From assembly GCF_008122205.1 (NCBI RefSeq), contig NZ_PHNJ01000019.1:1-64000 (forward strand): 64,000 bases of DNA, written 5' to 3'. The notes under the pieces are model-generated. The model had not been told where the DNA came from, did not search any database, and saw nothing but the letters and a program-made list of their open reading frames with translations. Shown here one piece after another: positions 1 through 8,026 of the stretch. Within the stretch, counting starts at the first letter, position 1; every line of letters begins with the position of its first letter. This DNA comes from Natronococcus pandeyae. Its GTDB lineage: Archaea; Halobacteriota; Halobacteria; Halobacteriales; Natrialbaceae. The position numbers and the translations under genes were made by a program.

Positions 1-81
1 GAAAACGTAATACTACCGATTCGCGTGGAATATCCTGCCATGCACAGCCGGTGGATTGTTGCATCAATCGACGGCGCCTAT

Positions 82-162
82 CCACGTCCTTTAGGACGTG
101 GTATTGCGCCTGTTCAGCGTATAAACACTTGCGAACGTCCACATTACCTCGTAACGTGGACG
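82..162. repeat. Two hairpins resembling an IS200/IS605-type element end
   Basis: Two inverted repeats lie in a gene-free stretch. CCACGTCCT (82-90) pairs with AGGACGTGG (93-101) across a 2-nt loop, and CGTCCAC (136-142) pairs with GTGGACG (156-162). Short subterminal hairpins like these mark the ends of haloarchaeal IS200/IS605 elements, and the hairpin-rich layout resembles such ends from memory. No transposase is present, so this is at most a solo end or the remains of an element that begins before the window. The first hairpin could instead be a terminator. Confidence 0.4.
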
Positions 163-166
163 AAAC

Positions 167-430
167 TCAGTCGCTAGTGGCCGCCAGTTCGTCGGTCGCT
201 ATTGCGTCAGAAACCGAGTAGAGTGATTTCCTCGCATCGCGGAAGTAGACCCGTTTCCGAACGACATCGGCATTACGAAGCTTCTCGAGTGCGTATCGAA
301 CCGTCCGTTTGCTCAGGCGGGATTCGGTCGCAATCTGCTCTTGGGTCATCGTACCCTCGACCTCGAGGACCTTCAACACGAGTTTCGCACTCGGCGGGAG
401 GTCGTAGAGTCGATCCGGGGCCTGAGTCAT
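167..430 (-). CDS. Winged-helix (MarR/TrmB-like) transcriptional regulator
   Basis: This 87-residue protein is a single winged helix-turn-helix domain. The segment from about residue 12 to 65 reads as helix, turn and recognition helix, with SRLSKRTVRYALEKL as the recognition helix. A basic wing follows (VVRKRVYFRDAR). It has no ligand-binding domain, so it is a minimal DNA-binding regulator of a kind common in haloarchaea. Its targets are unknown. The nearby redox genes and the inverted repeat at 1602-1618 are candidates by proximity only. Confidence 0.8.
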   Translation of the reverse strand: MTQAPDRLYDLPPSAKLVLKVLEVEGTMTQEQIATESRLSKRTVRYALEKLRNADVVRKRVYFRDARKSLYSVSDAIATDELAATSD

Positions 431-562
431 ACTGGACTCCTTGATGATTTAGCCACATACCCTTTTGCTGGTGGTGCACCGTTCGTGCACGACCGAGAGC
501 CCCCATGCCGATACTACTTCAGTCGTCGATAATCGATTCGAAACGCCTTGGTTCGGAACAGG

Positions 563-1071
563 TTACCGTTCCGCTCGAGCAGCCACGAGTTTGTCGATTC
601 GGCCGAGAAGGTCGTCGACGGTTGGACGATCAGCCGGCAGTTTTCCACGGTGGACGTATTCGATCGTTGGCTGCTCGCCGGCCGCGTCGATGAGGATCGC
701 TTCGGGCATCCGACCGACTATGTCGTGGAACGAACCCACGGCCCCGAACCGAACGGGCTGATCGTACTGGTCGCTCGTCGCCTTCGATTCGTCGGCCAGG
801 AGTGGAAACGGAAGGTCGTACTGTTCGTGCCACTGTCGTGCTCGGTCGATCGATTCGGGAAGGACCGAGACGACGCCGCTCGACGGCCCGCGAAGTTGTC
901 GTATCTCGAGGCGACCGTCTGGACCTGTTCTCGGCACTTCGGACAGTGATAATCCCGCTGAAACAGCAGGACGATCGCGTCGCGATCGGGAGCCGCGGCG
1001 TCGGTACTCAGTCGAAACGGATCGGGACCGGTCGCTGCGTTCGGAAGTTCGAAATCTGTGAGTTCAGGCAT
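563..1071 (-). pseudogene. Redoxin (AhpC/TSA-like) gene with a frameshift
   Basis: The first part (1071 to about 893) encodes the thioredoxin-fold start MPELTDFELPNAATG and a CPKC active-site motif. The remainder, from VVSVLPESIDR to the TAA at 563, is in another frame. Aligning by eye to the intact paralogue at 2449-2943 restores equal length if one base is missing near 888-893, in a run of C and G. The family are thiol peroxidases or peroxiredoxin-like proteins. Both halves keep good codon use and conservation, so the lesion is either recent or a base-calling error. Confidence 0.75.
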
Positions 1072-1098
1072 CGTGTGTGGAGTGAATAAATCTCGGGA

Positions 1099-1596
1099 CT
1101 AGTCTCGAGCGATCAGGGCGTACGCGAGCGCGACCGGGACGGCATAGACGGCGTGTCCGATCAGGCTCACGAACGTGTCCGGAACCGCGACGTTCGGGAA
1201 CGACGGCGCCATGGGGAATCCGACGATCGTCAACCAGACCGGCATCACGAGAACGGCGAGTACGACGGTGGTCACGACGCCGTAGCCGATCCCGAGCCAG
1301 ATCGCGCTCCCGACACGTTTCGCGGGTTCACGGAGCGGTCCGAACTGGACGAGCGCGACGTACGTCAGCCCGAGGACGACGCCGTGGAACTGGTGGATCG
1401 CCCAGCCGGCGGCCAGCGCGGGGCCCTCGATGCCGTACATCGCGGGGATCGCCATCTCGAGCATCGGCGCCGGGATCACGTACTGCATGATCAGTCCGAA
1501 GAAGATGCTGCCAACGAAGCCACCGATCGCGCCTGCAGCCCAGTCCGTGGACGTAACGGTACTCACCGAGGTTGTCGTCTGTGTTTCAGTAGCCAT
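1099..1596 (-). CDS. Four-helix membrane protein, function unknown
   Basis: A 165-residue protein with a short hydrophilic N-terminus rich in Thr and Ser, then about four hydrophobic segments near residues 22-45, 62-85, 98-122 and 138-162. Small residues and prolines within the helices suggest a compact integral membrane protein. I do not recognise the family with certainty. The start ATG at 1596 lies just downstream of the inverted repeat at 1602-1618 with almost no leader, which implies regulated, leaderless transcription. It sits among thiol-redox genes, but nothing in the sequence assigns a reaction. Confidence 0.75.
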   Translation of the reverse strand: MATETQTTTSVSTVTSTDWAAGAIGGFVGSIFFGLIMQYVIPAPMLEMAIPAMYGIEGPALAAGWAIHQFHGVVLGLTYVALVQFGPLREPAKRVGSAIWLGIGYGVVTTVVLAVLVMPVWLTIVGFPMAPSFPNVAVPDTFVSLIGHAVYAVPVALAYALIARD

Positions 1597-1601
1597 AATT
1601 G

Positions 1602-1618
1602 GGTTACCTTCAGTAACC
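1602..1618. promoter_or_regulatory. Inverted repeat GGTTAC-N5-GTAACC at the promoter of the 1596 gene
   Basis: A perfect 6-bp inverted repeat with a 5-nt spacer begins 6 bp upstream of the start codon at 1596. In leaderless archaeal promoters this is the space between the TATA box and the transcription start, the usual place for a repressor operator. Which regulator binds is unknown; the winged-helix protein at 167-430 is the nearest candidate. Confidence 0.45.
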
Positions 1619-1662
1619 AGGTATGCGATGGTACCCCATAACTGTACGCTGAGCTAGACGTA

Positions 1663-2145
1663 ATGGGATTACGTTGCGGTAACGCCGGCCCCCGACGGCT
1701 TCGAGGCGCCCCTCGAAAGGTCCTTCGCCCGCGTCGACGTACGGCGGGTATAGATCCGGACGCGTTTCGAACGGCGACGGGCATCGACGTCCCTGCGGTC
1801 ACCGCCGAAGAGATGCACGACGTCGACCGCGTCGCCGTCGAAGAGTACGGGTTATCCCTGCTCCAGATGATGGGACAAGCCGGTCGCGGACTCGCCCGTG
1901 AAGCACTGGCTCTCGCCGAGGACGGATCGATCGTCGTCCTGGCCGGCGGGGGTGGCAACGGCGGTGGCGGCCTCGCGTGCGCCCGCCACCTCGCCAACCG
2001 CGGAATTCCGATTTCCGTAGTCGTCGATCGCCAGCCGGCGGAACTCGAGGGCGCCGTCGCGAGCCAGTACGAACTGCTCGACCGCATGGACGTCTCGATT
2101 CGAACCGACGTATCGGCCCTCGAGACGCCGGCGCTCGTCGTCGAT
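1663..2145 (+). pseudogene. NAD(P)H-hydrate epimerase (YjeF N-domain), 3'-truncated
   Basis: From about residue 36 the frame matches the N-terminal half of haloarchaeal NAD(P)HX epimerases. It has FRTATGIDVPAVTAEEMHDV, a GLSLLQMMGQAGR helix and a glycine-rich nucleotide loop followed by LACARHLANRG. Similarity stops after ALETPALVVD near 2143. The frame then runs on as the antisense of a thioredoxin gene to a stop at 2296-2298. The normal protein is about 240 residues, so roughly the last 80 are gone. The arginine-rich first 35 residues look untranslated, so the true start may also be lost. Confidence 0.75.
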
Positions 2146-2316
2146 TTCCAAGACCGACTCGATCGTGGGTTCCATCAGTTGACACGGACCGCACCAGTCG
2201 GCGTAGAAGTCGACGAGAACGTCGAGTTCGGTCGCGAGTATCTCGTCGAATTCGGATCCCCCCTCGATTTCGACGACCGGTTCGGCTGCGTCGGATAGTT
2301 CGGTCCGAACGGACAT
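2140..2316 (-). pseudogene. Thioredoxin, 3'-truncated after the active site
   Basis: The start ATG at 2316 opens a classic thioredoxin N-terminal half with LDVLVDFYADWCGPCQLMEP, carrying the WCGPC redox site at about residues 41-45. After ESVLEID (near 2140) the frame reads the antisense of the epimerase gene, and the C-terminal half with the cis-proline is missing. The two neighbours point towards each other and both lose their 3' ends at the same point. That is best explained by one deletion spanning both tails. The product would not fold as a thioredoxin. Confidence 0.75.
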
Positions 2317-2448
2317 TGTGTGACGAAGGGACGATCGCCTCATAAGCCTAAGCGATCCAGGATGTTGGTCGGTTACTGGTTCCTCACCGTTTCACACGAG
2401 TAGTGAGCTGAACCGGCGTCCGTTCGGGCGAAAACTCGAGCCCGTCCG

Positions 2449-2943
2449 TCACCCCTCCCGAAGTTCGTCTAGTTCCGCCAGCAACTCGTCGATCTCGGGC
2501 CGATCGAACGTCGATCGGCCCCTGTGCGTGGCGGCGATCTCCGGTTCCTCGCCCCGGCGGTCGAGGACGAGGACTGCGGGCATCCGTCCGAAGAAATCGC
2601 TGAGGTCCCCGAGAATCCCGAACCGGACGGGTTGGTCGTATGCGTCACCGACTGCGGCGTCGGGATCCGCCAGAAGGGGATACGGAAGGTCGTACCGCGA
2701 CTGCCACTCCTCGACGCGATCGACCGGTTCGGGAACGATCGAGACGACTTCGGCATTTCGGTCGTGAAACGCCTCGATTCGGTCGGAGAGGTCCTGGACC
2801 TGACTCCGGCAGTTCGTGCAGTAGAAATCGCGCTGGAAAAACAACACGACGAACGCGATATCGTCGGAGAGTGCGGACAGCGAGAACGGGTCCGGTCCCG
2901 CCGATACGTTCGGCAGTGAGAAATCCAAACCATGCGTTACCAT
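2449..2943 (-). CDS. Redoxin-domain (AhpC/TSA-like) protein, intact
   Basis: This 164-residue protein has the thioredoxin-like fold of the AhpC/TSA group. It has the strand VVLFFQRDFYCTNCRSQVQ with a CTNC pair (about residues 43-46), then VVSIVPEPVDR, a YPLLADPDAAVGDAYDQ segment and an FFGRMPAVLVLDRRG strand. The CxxC arrangement suggests a thiol-disulfide reductant or bacterioferritin-comigratory-type peroxidase rather than a typical two-Cys AhpC. It is the intact paralogue of the broken copy at 563-1071. The partner reductant is unknown; the adjacent thioredoxin is broken. Confidence 0.8.
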   Translation of the reverse strand: MVTHGLDFSLPNVSAGPDPFSLSALSDDIAFVVLFFQRDFYCTNCRSQVQDLSDRIEAFHDRNAEVVSIVPEPVDRVEEWQSRYDLPYPLLADPDAAVGDAYDQPVRFGILGDLSDFFGRMPAVLVLDRRGEEPEIAATHRGRSTFDRPEIDELLAELDELREG

Positions 2944-3117
2944 GCTTCAATCGTAGGGCTGTTACAGCAAAACCGTTCGGCCCTGGTGTTCCGCGGTCAC
3001 ACGCCGGCGGACGCTCGAGCGTTCCGTGATTTACCCGAGAAAGTTCGAGAGGTGCTCGATTTTCTTCCCGTGACGTTCTGATACTCGTTCGTAGCGTGGA
3101 TGTGATGATCACCCGGA

Positions 3118-3538
3118 GTGGCGCTGACGACGACCGGCGGATTCGTCACCGGACTCATCAGCGCCGTCCTTCCCGAAATCGTGACGACGCAGTTCGTGAT
3201 TCGGTGTCGCGTCCCGCCTCGTGTTGCGATCGCGACCTCGATTTTCGTCCTCGGCGTCACCGCAATCGCCGGGGCGGCCGTCCACGCGCTGAGTGCGACC
3301 CCCGTCTGGTACGTCGTCGCCTGGTCGATTCCGGGCGTTGTGAACTACCCCGTCCTGCTCGCTCACTCCGTTCGCTCCTTGAGGACGGGGGCTTAGCGCC
3401 CCAACCGCAACGCTAATCGGTGGGACGATCGGCACACCCGTGGACAAGTACGTCCCGAGCGATTTGATAGAGGTCGGTCTCGGCGCGGTCTTCGGCGTCG
3501 CGGGAGGAATCGTTCTCGTGACGACGTTTCTGCTGTGA
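3118..3538 (+). pseudogene. TauE/SafE-family permease remnant split by an insertion
   Basis: The part at 3118-3339 reads as GGFVTGLISAVLPEIVTTQ, then a membrane stretch ending WYVVAWSIPGV, which matches the C-terminal half of TauE/SafE (TSUP) anion exporters. The frame is interrupted at 3340 and resumes at 3413 as IGGTIGT, then KYVPSDLIEVGLGAVFGV and a final hydrophobic helix ending TTFLL at the TGA at 3536-3538. The N-terminal half is missing, and two in-frame stop codons lie just upstream of 3118. The family often exports sulfite or organosulfonates. This copy is dead. Confidence 0.75.
3340..3412. mobile_element. 73-bp hairpin insertion, IS200/IS605-like relic or MITE
   Basis: Exactly this segment separates two pieces of the TauE/SafE frame, between the codons for WSIPGV and LIGG. 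It contains CCCCGTCCT (3348-3356) pairing with AGGACGGGG (3382-3390), then GGGGC (3388-3392) pairing with GCCCC (3398-3402). Transposase-less hairpin units of this kind resemble ends of haloarchaeal IS200/IS605 elements, which insert without target duplication. I see no obvious target duplication. The family assignment is from memory of such ends and needs a search. Confidence 0.55.
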
Positions 3539-3638
3539 TCGCGTTCGATCACTCGAGCTGGACGCAATCGAGCGAACAGGGGCCGTCGACGGACGCCTGC
3601 TACGCGTTGGGGAAGATCACTGCACGACCGGGTTGGGT

Positions 3639-3645
3639 ATATTTC
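3639..3645 (+). promoter_or_regulatory. TATA-like box for bdhA-phaZh1
   Basis: TATATTT is centred about 26 bp before the ATG at 3667, the spacing of a leaderless haloarchaeal promoter. It supports 3667 rather than the longer open frame from 3535 as the start. Confidence 0.55.
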
Positions 3646-3666
3646 GCTTCTTTCCGTACCTCTCTT

Positions 3667-4530
3667 ATGCCGAACGACACCACCGAACTGACACCACCAG
3701 AACTGACGGCCGACGACTTTCTTCGCGTTCCGGACGATCGCTTCACCGCCGACACAGTCGCGATCGTCACCGGCGGTGGATCGGGGATCGGACGGGCGAC
3801 GAGCGTCGCCCTCGCGAGCAACGGACTAACTGTCGCCGCCGTCGACATCGACGAGGACGGCCTCGACGAAACCGTCGACGTCGCCCAGTCGCTCGATGCC
3901 GAGGGACGAGTCGTCCCGATCAAGGGCGATCTCACCGACGACGCCGCCGTCGCGGCGGCCGTCGAGGAAGCCGCCGATCTGGGGACGGTGCGCTACGCCG
4001 CGAACATCGCCGGGATGCAACACATCGCGTCGATCGCCGACTTCCCGATGGACACGTACGACTTCATGCACGACCTCATGCTTCGGTCGCCGTTCTTGCT
4101 GTCGAAGCACGTGATCCCCCACGTCGAGGCGACCGACGACGGCGTCGGCGCCATCGGCAACATGTCCTCGGTGCACGGCCACTACGCAACGCAGGACAAA
4201 CCCGCGTATATCGCGTTGAAACACGGCCTTATGGGATTGACTCGAGCGATCGCAGCCGAAGGCGGCGGGTCGCTTCGAGGGTTCTCGGTGAGCGTCGGCT
4301 ACGTGCTGACGCCGCTGATGGCTGACCAGATCCAAGACACGGCCGAGGAACGCGGGATTGCCGAACAGGAGGTGATCGAGGACGTGATGCTGGGCCAGGC
4401 GCGAACGACGGAGCTGATGACCCCCGCCGAGGTGGCGAACCTGTTCGTTTTCGGCTTCTCGAGTCACGCCCGCCACCTCAACGGCGGCGACCTGCTCTGG
4501 GACGGCGGCTACACCACGACGTATGAGTGA
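3667..4530 (+). CDS. bdhA: SDR oxidoreductase, probable 3-hydroxybutyrate dehydrogenase
   Basis: This 287-residue short-chain dehydrogenase has a Rossmann nucleotide motif TGGGSGIG (residues 35-42), AANIAGMQ, and the catalytic set NMSS...YIALK (Ser about 167, Tyr 181, Lys 185). The C-terminus HLNGGDLLWDGGY is typical of the classical family. The frame overlaps the following patatin gene by 8 bp, so the two are translationally coupled. In Haloferax mediterranei a putative 3-hydroxybutyrate dehydrogenase (BdhA) lies beside the patatin-like PHA depolymerase PhaZh1. The same pairing supports oxidation of released 3-hydroxybutyrate to acetoacetate here. Substrate is inferred from context. Confidence 0.75.
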   Translation: MPNDTTELTPPELTADDFLRVPDDRFTADTVAIVTGGGSGIGRATSVALASNGLTVAAVDIDEDGLDETVDVAQSLDAEGRVVPIKGDLTDDAAVAAAVEEAADLGTVRYAANIAGMQHIASIADFPMDTYDFMHDLMLRSPFLLSKHVIPHVEATDDGVGAIGNMSSVHGHYATQDKPAYIALKHGLMGLTRAIAAEGGGSLRGFSVSVGYVLTPLMADQIQDTAEERGIAEQEVIEDVMLGQARTTELMTPAEVANLFVFGFSSHARHLNGGDLLWDGGYTTTYE

Positions 4531-5560
4531 ACCCGACCGTAACTCGGATGCACGGACGAACGTCGCCATCGCCTGTCAGGGCGGTGGCAGTCACACCGCG
4601 TTCACCGGTGGCGTGCTGAAACGGTTGCTTCGCGAGTGGCCCGACGAGTACGAACTGGTCGGGATTAGCGGCACCTCCGGCGGTGCGTTCAACGCACTCA
4701 CCGCGTGGTACGGCCTCGTCACGGCCGACGAAGCACGTGCGATCGAACTCCTCGACACACTGTGGCAAGACCTCTCGGCGACCGACGTTGCCGACCGGTT
4801 CGTCAACGACTGGATCACTGGCCTGTCGCGTCTCGAGAGCAGTGGACTGCCGATTCCCCGGGTCAGCCCGTACCAGGCCCCCGGCTCGGACCTGGGGAAG
4901 GATCGGATCAGGGACGCGCTCGAGCAACACATCGAGTTCGAGGAGATCCCCGACCTCTGCACCCGAGACGCCCCGAAACTCGTCGTCGGCACGGTCGACG
5001 TCAACGCGGGCGTCTTCGAGACGTTCGTCGACGAAGCGGTCACGCCGAAGGCGGTGCTCGCCTCGGCCGCCGTCCCGACCCTCTTCGAGGCCGTCGAGAT
5101 AGACGGCCACCTCCACTGGGACGGCCTCTTCTCGCAGAACCCGCCGATCGACGATCTCATGTCGATCGACGCCGATCGCAAGCCGGACGAACTGTGGGTC
5201 ATCCAGATCAATCCCCAGGAGACCGAGGGCGAACCAACGTCGCTCGAGGAGATCGCCGACAGACGGAACGAACTCGCCGGCAACATCTCACTGAATCAGG
5301 AACTGAACGTCATCAAACGGGTCAACGAGTGGATCGACGCCGGCCACCTTCCCGAGAGCGACTTTGCGAAGACGGCCGTCCGCCGGATCACGATGGACGA
5401 GACGTACCACTGCTCGACGAAGGTCGATCGCAGCCCGTCGTTTATCCGTGAGCTGATGAGCCTCGGCGAAACTCGCGCGGCCTCGTTTCTCGAAGCCGGT
5501 CCGCCCGACGAGACCGAGTATACCGCGCCGGAACCCCACCACACACCACCGACCGGATAA
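4523..5560 (+). CDS. phaZh1: Patatin-like phospholipase, probable PHA-granule depolymerase
   Basis: A 345-residue patatin-fold hydrolase with the oxyanion glycines CQGGGSHTAF (Gly 20-22), the nucleophile elbow GTSGG (Ser52) and the catalytic Asp in HWDGLF (Asp200). The 148-residue Ser-Asp spacing equals that recalled for PhaZh1 of Haloferax mediterranei (Gly16, Ser47, Asp195). PhaZh1 attacks native PHA granules and yields 3-hydroxybutyrate. There is no signal peptide or membrane segment, so it acts in the cytoplasm at granules. Coupling to a 3-hydroxybutyrate-dehydrogenase-like SDR supports PHA mobilisation. A general phospholipase or acyl hydrolase is the alternative. Confidence 0.8.
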   Translation: MSEPDRNSDARTNVAIACQGGGSHTAFTGGVLKRLLREWPDEYELVGISGTSGGAFNALTAWYGLVTADEARAIELLDTLWQDLSATDVADRFVNDWITGLSRLESSGLPIPRVSPYQAPGSDLGKDRIRDALEQHIEFEEIPDLCTRDAPKLVVGTVDVNAGVFETFVDEAVTPKAVLASAAVPTLFEAVEIDGHLHWDGLFSQNPPIDDLMSIDADRKPDELWVIQINPQETEGEPTSLEEIADRRNELAGNISLNQELNVIKRVNEWIDAGHLPESDFAKTAVRRITMDETYHCSTKVDRSPSFIRELMSLGETRAASFLEAGPPDETEYTAPEPHHTPPTG

Positions 5561-5785
5561 CGAATCGAAGAGACTCGTATCACGACGTACACCCCTTGAA
5601 ATCGACGAAATGCGGGAAAGTACGACCGCCGTTTACGATCGTTGATCGTTTTTCGGTGTCACGATCGTACGATGATCGAACGGAGTATCGAGTGCTGTTA
5701 CGCTTCGAACGGCCGCTTCGGATCGTGGCCGCTGATGTGGACGAACAGCTCTCTCCCGCAGGTCGTCGTACGGTTCGAAGATCAC

Positions 5786-7891
5786 TCACCCCGGGTCGTG
5801 CTGTCCGGTGTACACGTCGAATTGGGCACCCCCTTCGGCGCTTTCGGTGGCCTCGACCGTCCAGCCGTGGGCGTCCGCGATACTCGCGACGATGGCGAGA
5901 CCGAAACCAGTTCCCTGGTTGGCGGTCGAGTAGCCCCAATCGAAGACGTCCTCGCGGATCGCCGGGTCGATCCCTGGCCCGTCGTCCGCGATGTAGAAGC
6001 CGACTCCGTCGTCGAGCAGGCCGACTCGGATCGTCACGTCGTCGCCACCGTGGGTCACCGCGTTCGAGAGGAGGTTTTCGACTAGTTGCCGAAGACGTGC
6101 CTCGTTCGCTTCGATGCGGTACTCGTCTATCGCGAGTTCGATGGTTGCGAAGTCGCCCGGGATCGTCTCGAAGGCCGATTCGATCAGGGAATCGAGCGCT
6201 ATCGGTTGGGCCTCCGTGACCGACTGGCCCTGGCGTGCGAGCGTCAGCAGGTCGTCGATGAGCGCGTTCATCCGCATATGAGCCGCCTCGATACGATCGA
6301 AGTTCTCCACCGTCCCGCTCTGGCGGGCAAGTTCGAGCGTTACCTGCGCGACCGTCAACGGGTTGCGCAGATCGTGACTCACGACGGAGGCGAACTCCTC
6401 GAGATGTTCGTTGGTCCGTTCGAGTTCGCGTTCGCGCTCTTTGCGTTCGGTGATATCCTGAAACGTCCCGCGAGCGCCGATTATTTCGCCACTTCCGTCG
6501 TACCACGGCGTTCCCAGGGTTCGAACCCAGCGAACCTCGTCGGCGTTCGTGACGATCTGCAACTCCAGGTCGTAGGCCTCACCCTCTCTCGTCAACCGCT
6601 CGAACGCCTCCTCGATCGTCGCCCTGTCCCGGGGATGATAGAAATCGATCCCCTCCTCGACCGTCGGTTCGTACGACCGGGGCATGCCGTGGATGCGGTA
6701 GACCTCTTCTGTCCACCGAGACGTCCCCGTTCGGAGGTCGACTTCCCAGCCGCCGATAGCCGCGACCGTTTGGATCTGCCTCAAAAACTCCCGTTTTTGC
6801 TCGAGTTTCTCCGCCTGTCGTTTGTGCTCCGTGATGTTCCGTCCCTCCGTCACGAGCAGGGCGACCTCGCCGCTGTCGTCGTCGATCGGCCGGATCGAGA
6901 AGTCGATGATGGCCGTCTCCGTTGCCCCCTGTACCTCGACGTCGTAGCGGACGAACTCGCCGTCGGCCGCCGCTGCGACGGCGTCCCGCAACTCCCGTCG
7001 CGTTCCATCGTCGAGTTGCCACCAGTACGTCTCCCAGATCGGGCGTCCGACGACGTCGTCGCGGTCGAGGCCGCCGAATTCCAGGGCGGACTCGTTGGCC
7101 TCCAGGAGCGTCCCGTCTGGGTCCATCAGGCCGATAAACTGGTACGTCTGGTTGAAGATCGCATTGTACCGCCGTTCGCGCTCTTTGCGCTCGGTAATGT
7201 TGCGCGTCGCTCCGACGAGCTTTTCGATCGCTCCGTCGACGATGACGGGAGCGAGTCGCGTCTCCCAGTAGGGGCCCTCGTCGGGGACCGATACTCGTTC
7301 TTCGTACTCCATGGGTTCGCGCCGGGCGACGCACTCGCGGTAGTTCTCGAGGATCGTGGCGCCCTCCTCGTCGCCGAAGACATCCTGCAGCCGACGACCG
7401 CGGAGTTCGTCGTTCGTGAGCCCGGAGTTGCTCTCGTAGGCGGGATTCACCCGTTCCAACCGGAATTCGTCTCCGTCGAGATCGATCAGAAAGAGCGCGT
7501 CCTGCGTGTTCTCGAACAGCGTTTCCGCGAGTTCGGCCTGCTCTTCGTGTACCTTTCGTTCGGTGATTTCACGACAGATGATCGACAGCCCGTCGTCGTC
7601 GGCGTAGCTGTTCACTTCGACCCAGCGCGGAAGCGGACCGGAAAGCTCCGCTTCGAACGACTGCGACTCTCCCGTCTGCATGGCGCTACGACAGCGTGAT
7701 TCGATCGCTGACCCGCACAGCGCCGGAACGACGTCCCAAAGAACGTCGCCTTCGACGTCCGCCGCCGAGACGCCGGTCCACTCGCTCATCCGACGGTTCC
7801 AGTACGTGATTTGCCACTCGGTATCCACCGCGCAGTACGCGTCAGAAATGCGTTCAGTTAATCGTTCGTACTCCGACGGGGTATCGGCCAT
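5786..7891 (-). CDS. Multi-PAS sensor histidine kinase
   Basis: A 701-residue soluble sensor kinase. Four PAS/PAC units each end in an ITERK or ITEHK signature, near residues 110, 233, 355 and 480. They are followed by a HisKA dimerisation domain with the phosphoacceptor SHDLRNPL (His near 500). The HATPase domain carries NLLSNAVTHGG (N box), DDGPGID (G1) and GTGFGLAI (G2). No membrane segment is present, so it senses cytoplasmic cues such as redox state or light through the PAS domains; no cofactor residue can be named. The HTH-receiver protein next door on the same strand is a candidate partner. Confidence 0.9.
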   Translation of the reverse strand: MADTPSEYERLTERISDAYCAVDTEWQITYWNRRMSEWTGVSAADVEGDVLWDVVPALCGSAIESRCRSAMQTGESQSFEAELSGPLPRWVEVNSYADDDGLSIICREITERKVHEEQAELAETLFENTQDALFLIDLDGDEFRLERVNPAYESNSGLTNDELRGRRLQDVFGDEEGATILENYRECVARREPMEYEERVSVPDEGPYWETRLAPVIVDGAIEKLVGATRNITERKERERRYNAIFNQTYQFIGLMDPDGTLLEANESALEFGGLDRDDVVGRPIWETYWWQLDDGTRRELRDAVAAAADGEFVRYDVEVQGATETAIIDFSIRPIDDDSGEVALLVTEGRNITEHKRQAEKLEQKREFLRQIQTVAAIGGWEVDLRTGTSRWTEEVYRIHGMPRSYEPTVEEGIDFYHPRDRATIEEAFERLTREGEAYDLELQIVTNADEVRWVRTLGTPWYDGSGEIIGARGTFQDITERKERERELERTNEHLEEFASVVSHDLRNPLTVAQVTLELARQSGTVENFDRIEAAHMRMNALIDDLLTLARQGQSVTEAQPIALDSLIESAFETIPGDFATIELAIDEYRIEANEARLRQLVENLLSNAVTHGGDDVTIRVGLLDDGVGFYIADDGPGIDPAIREDVFDWGYSTANQGTGFGLAIVASIADAHGWTVEATESAEGGAQFDVYTGQHDPG

Positions 7892-8026
7892 TACTTCGGT
7901 TTCGTCTGAGGGGGTTCTCGGTGCGCTGAATCAGCGTCGTCTTTTACTGGTCGTACATTTCTACACTCCACGAGACGTACTGGATCGGGTCGATTTTCCA
8001 GTGCACTCGAGCAAGTGCGCGACGGA

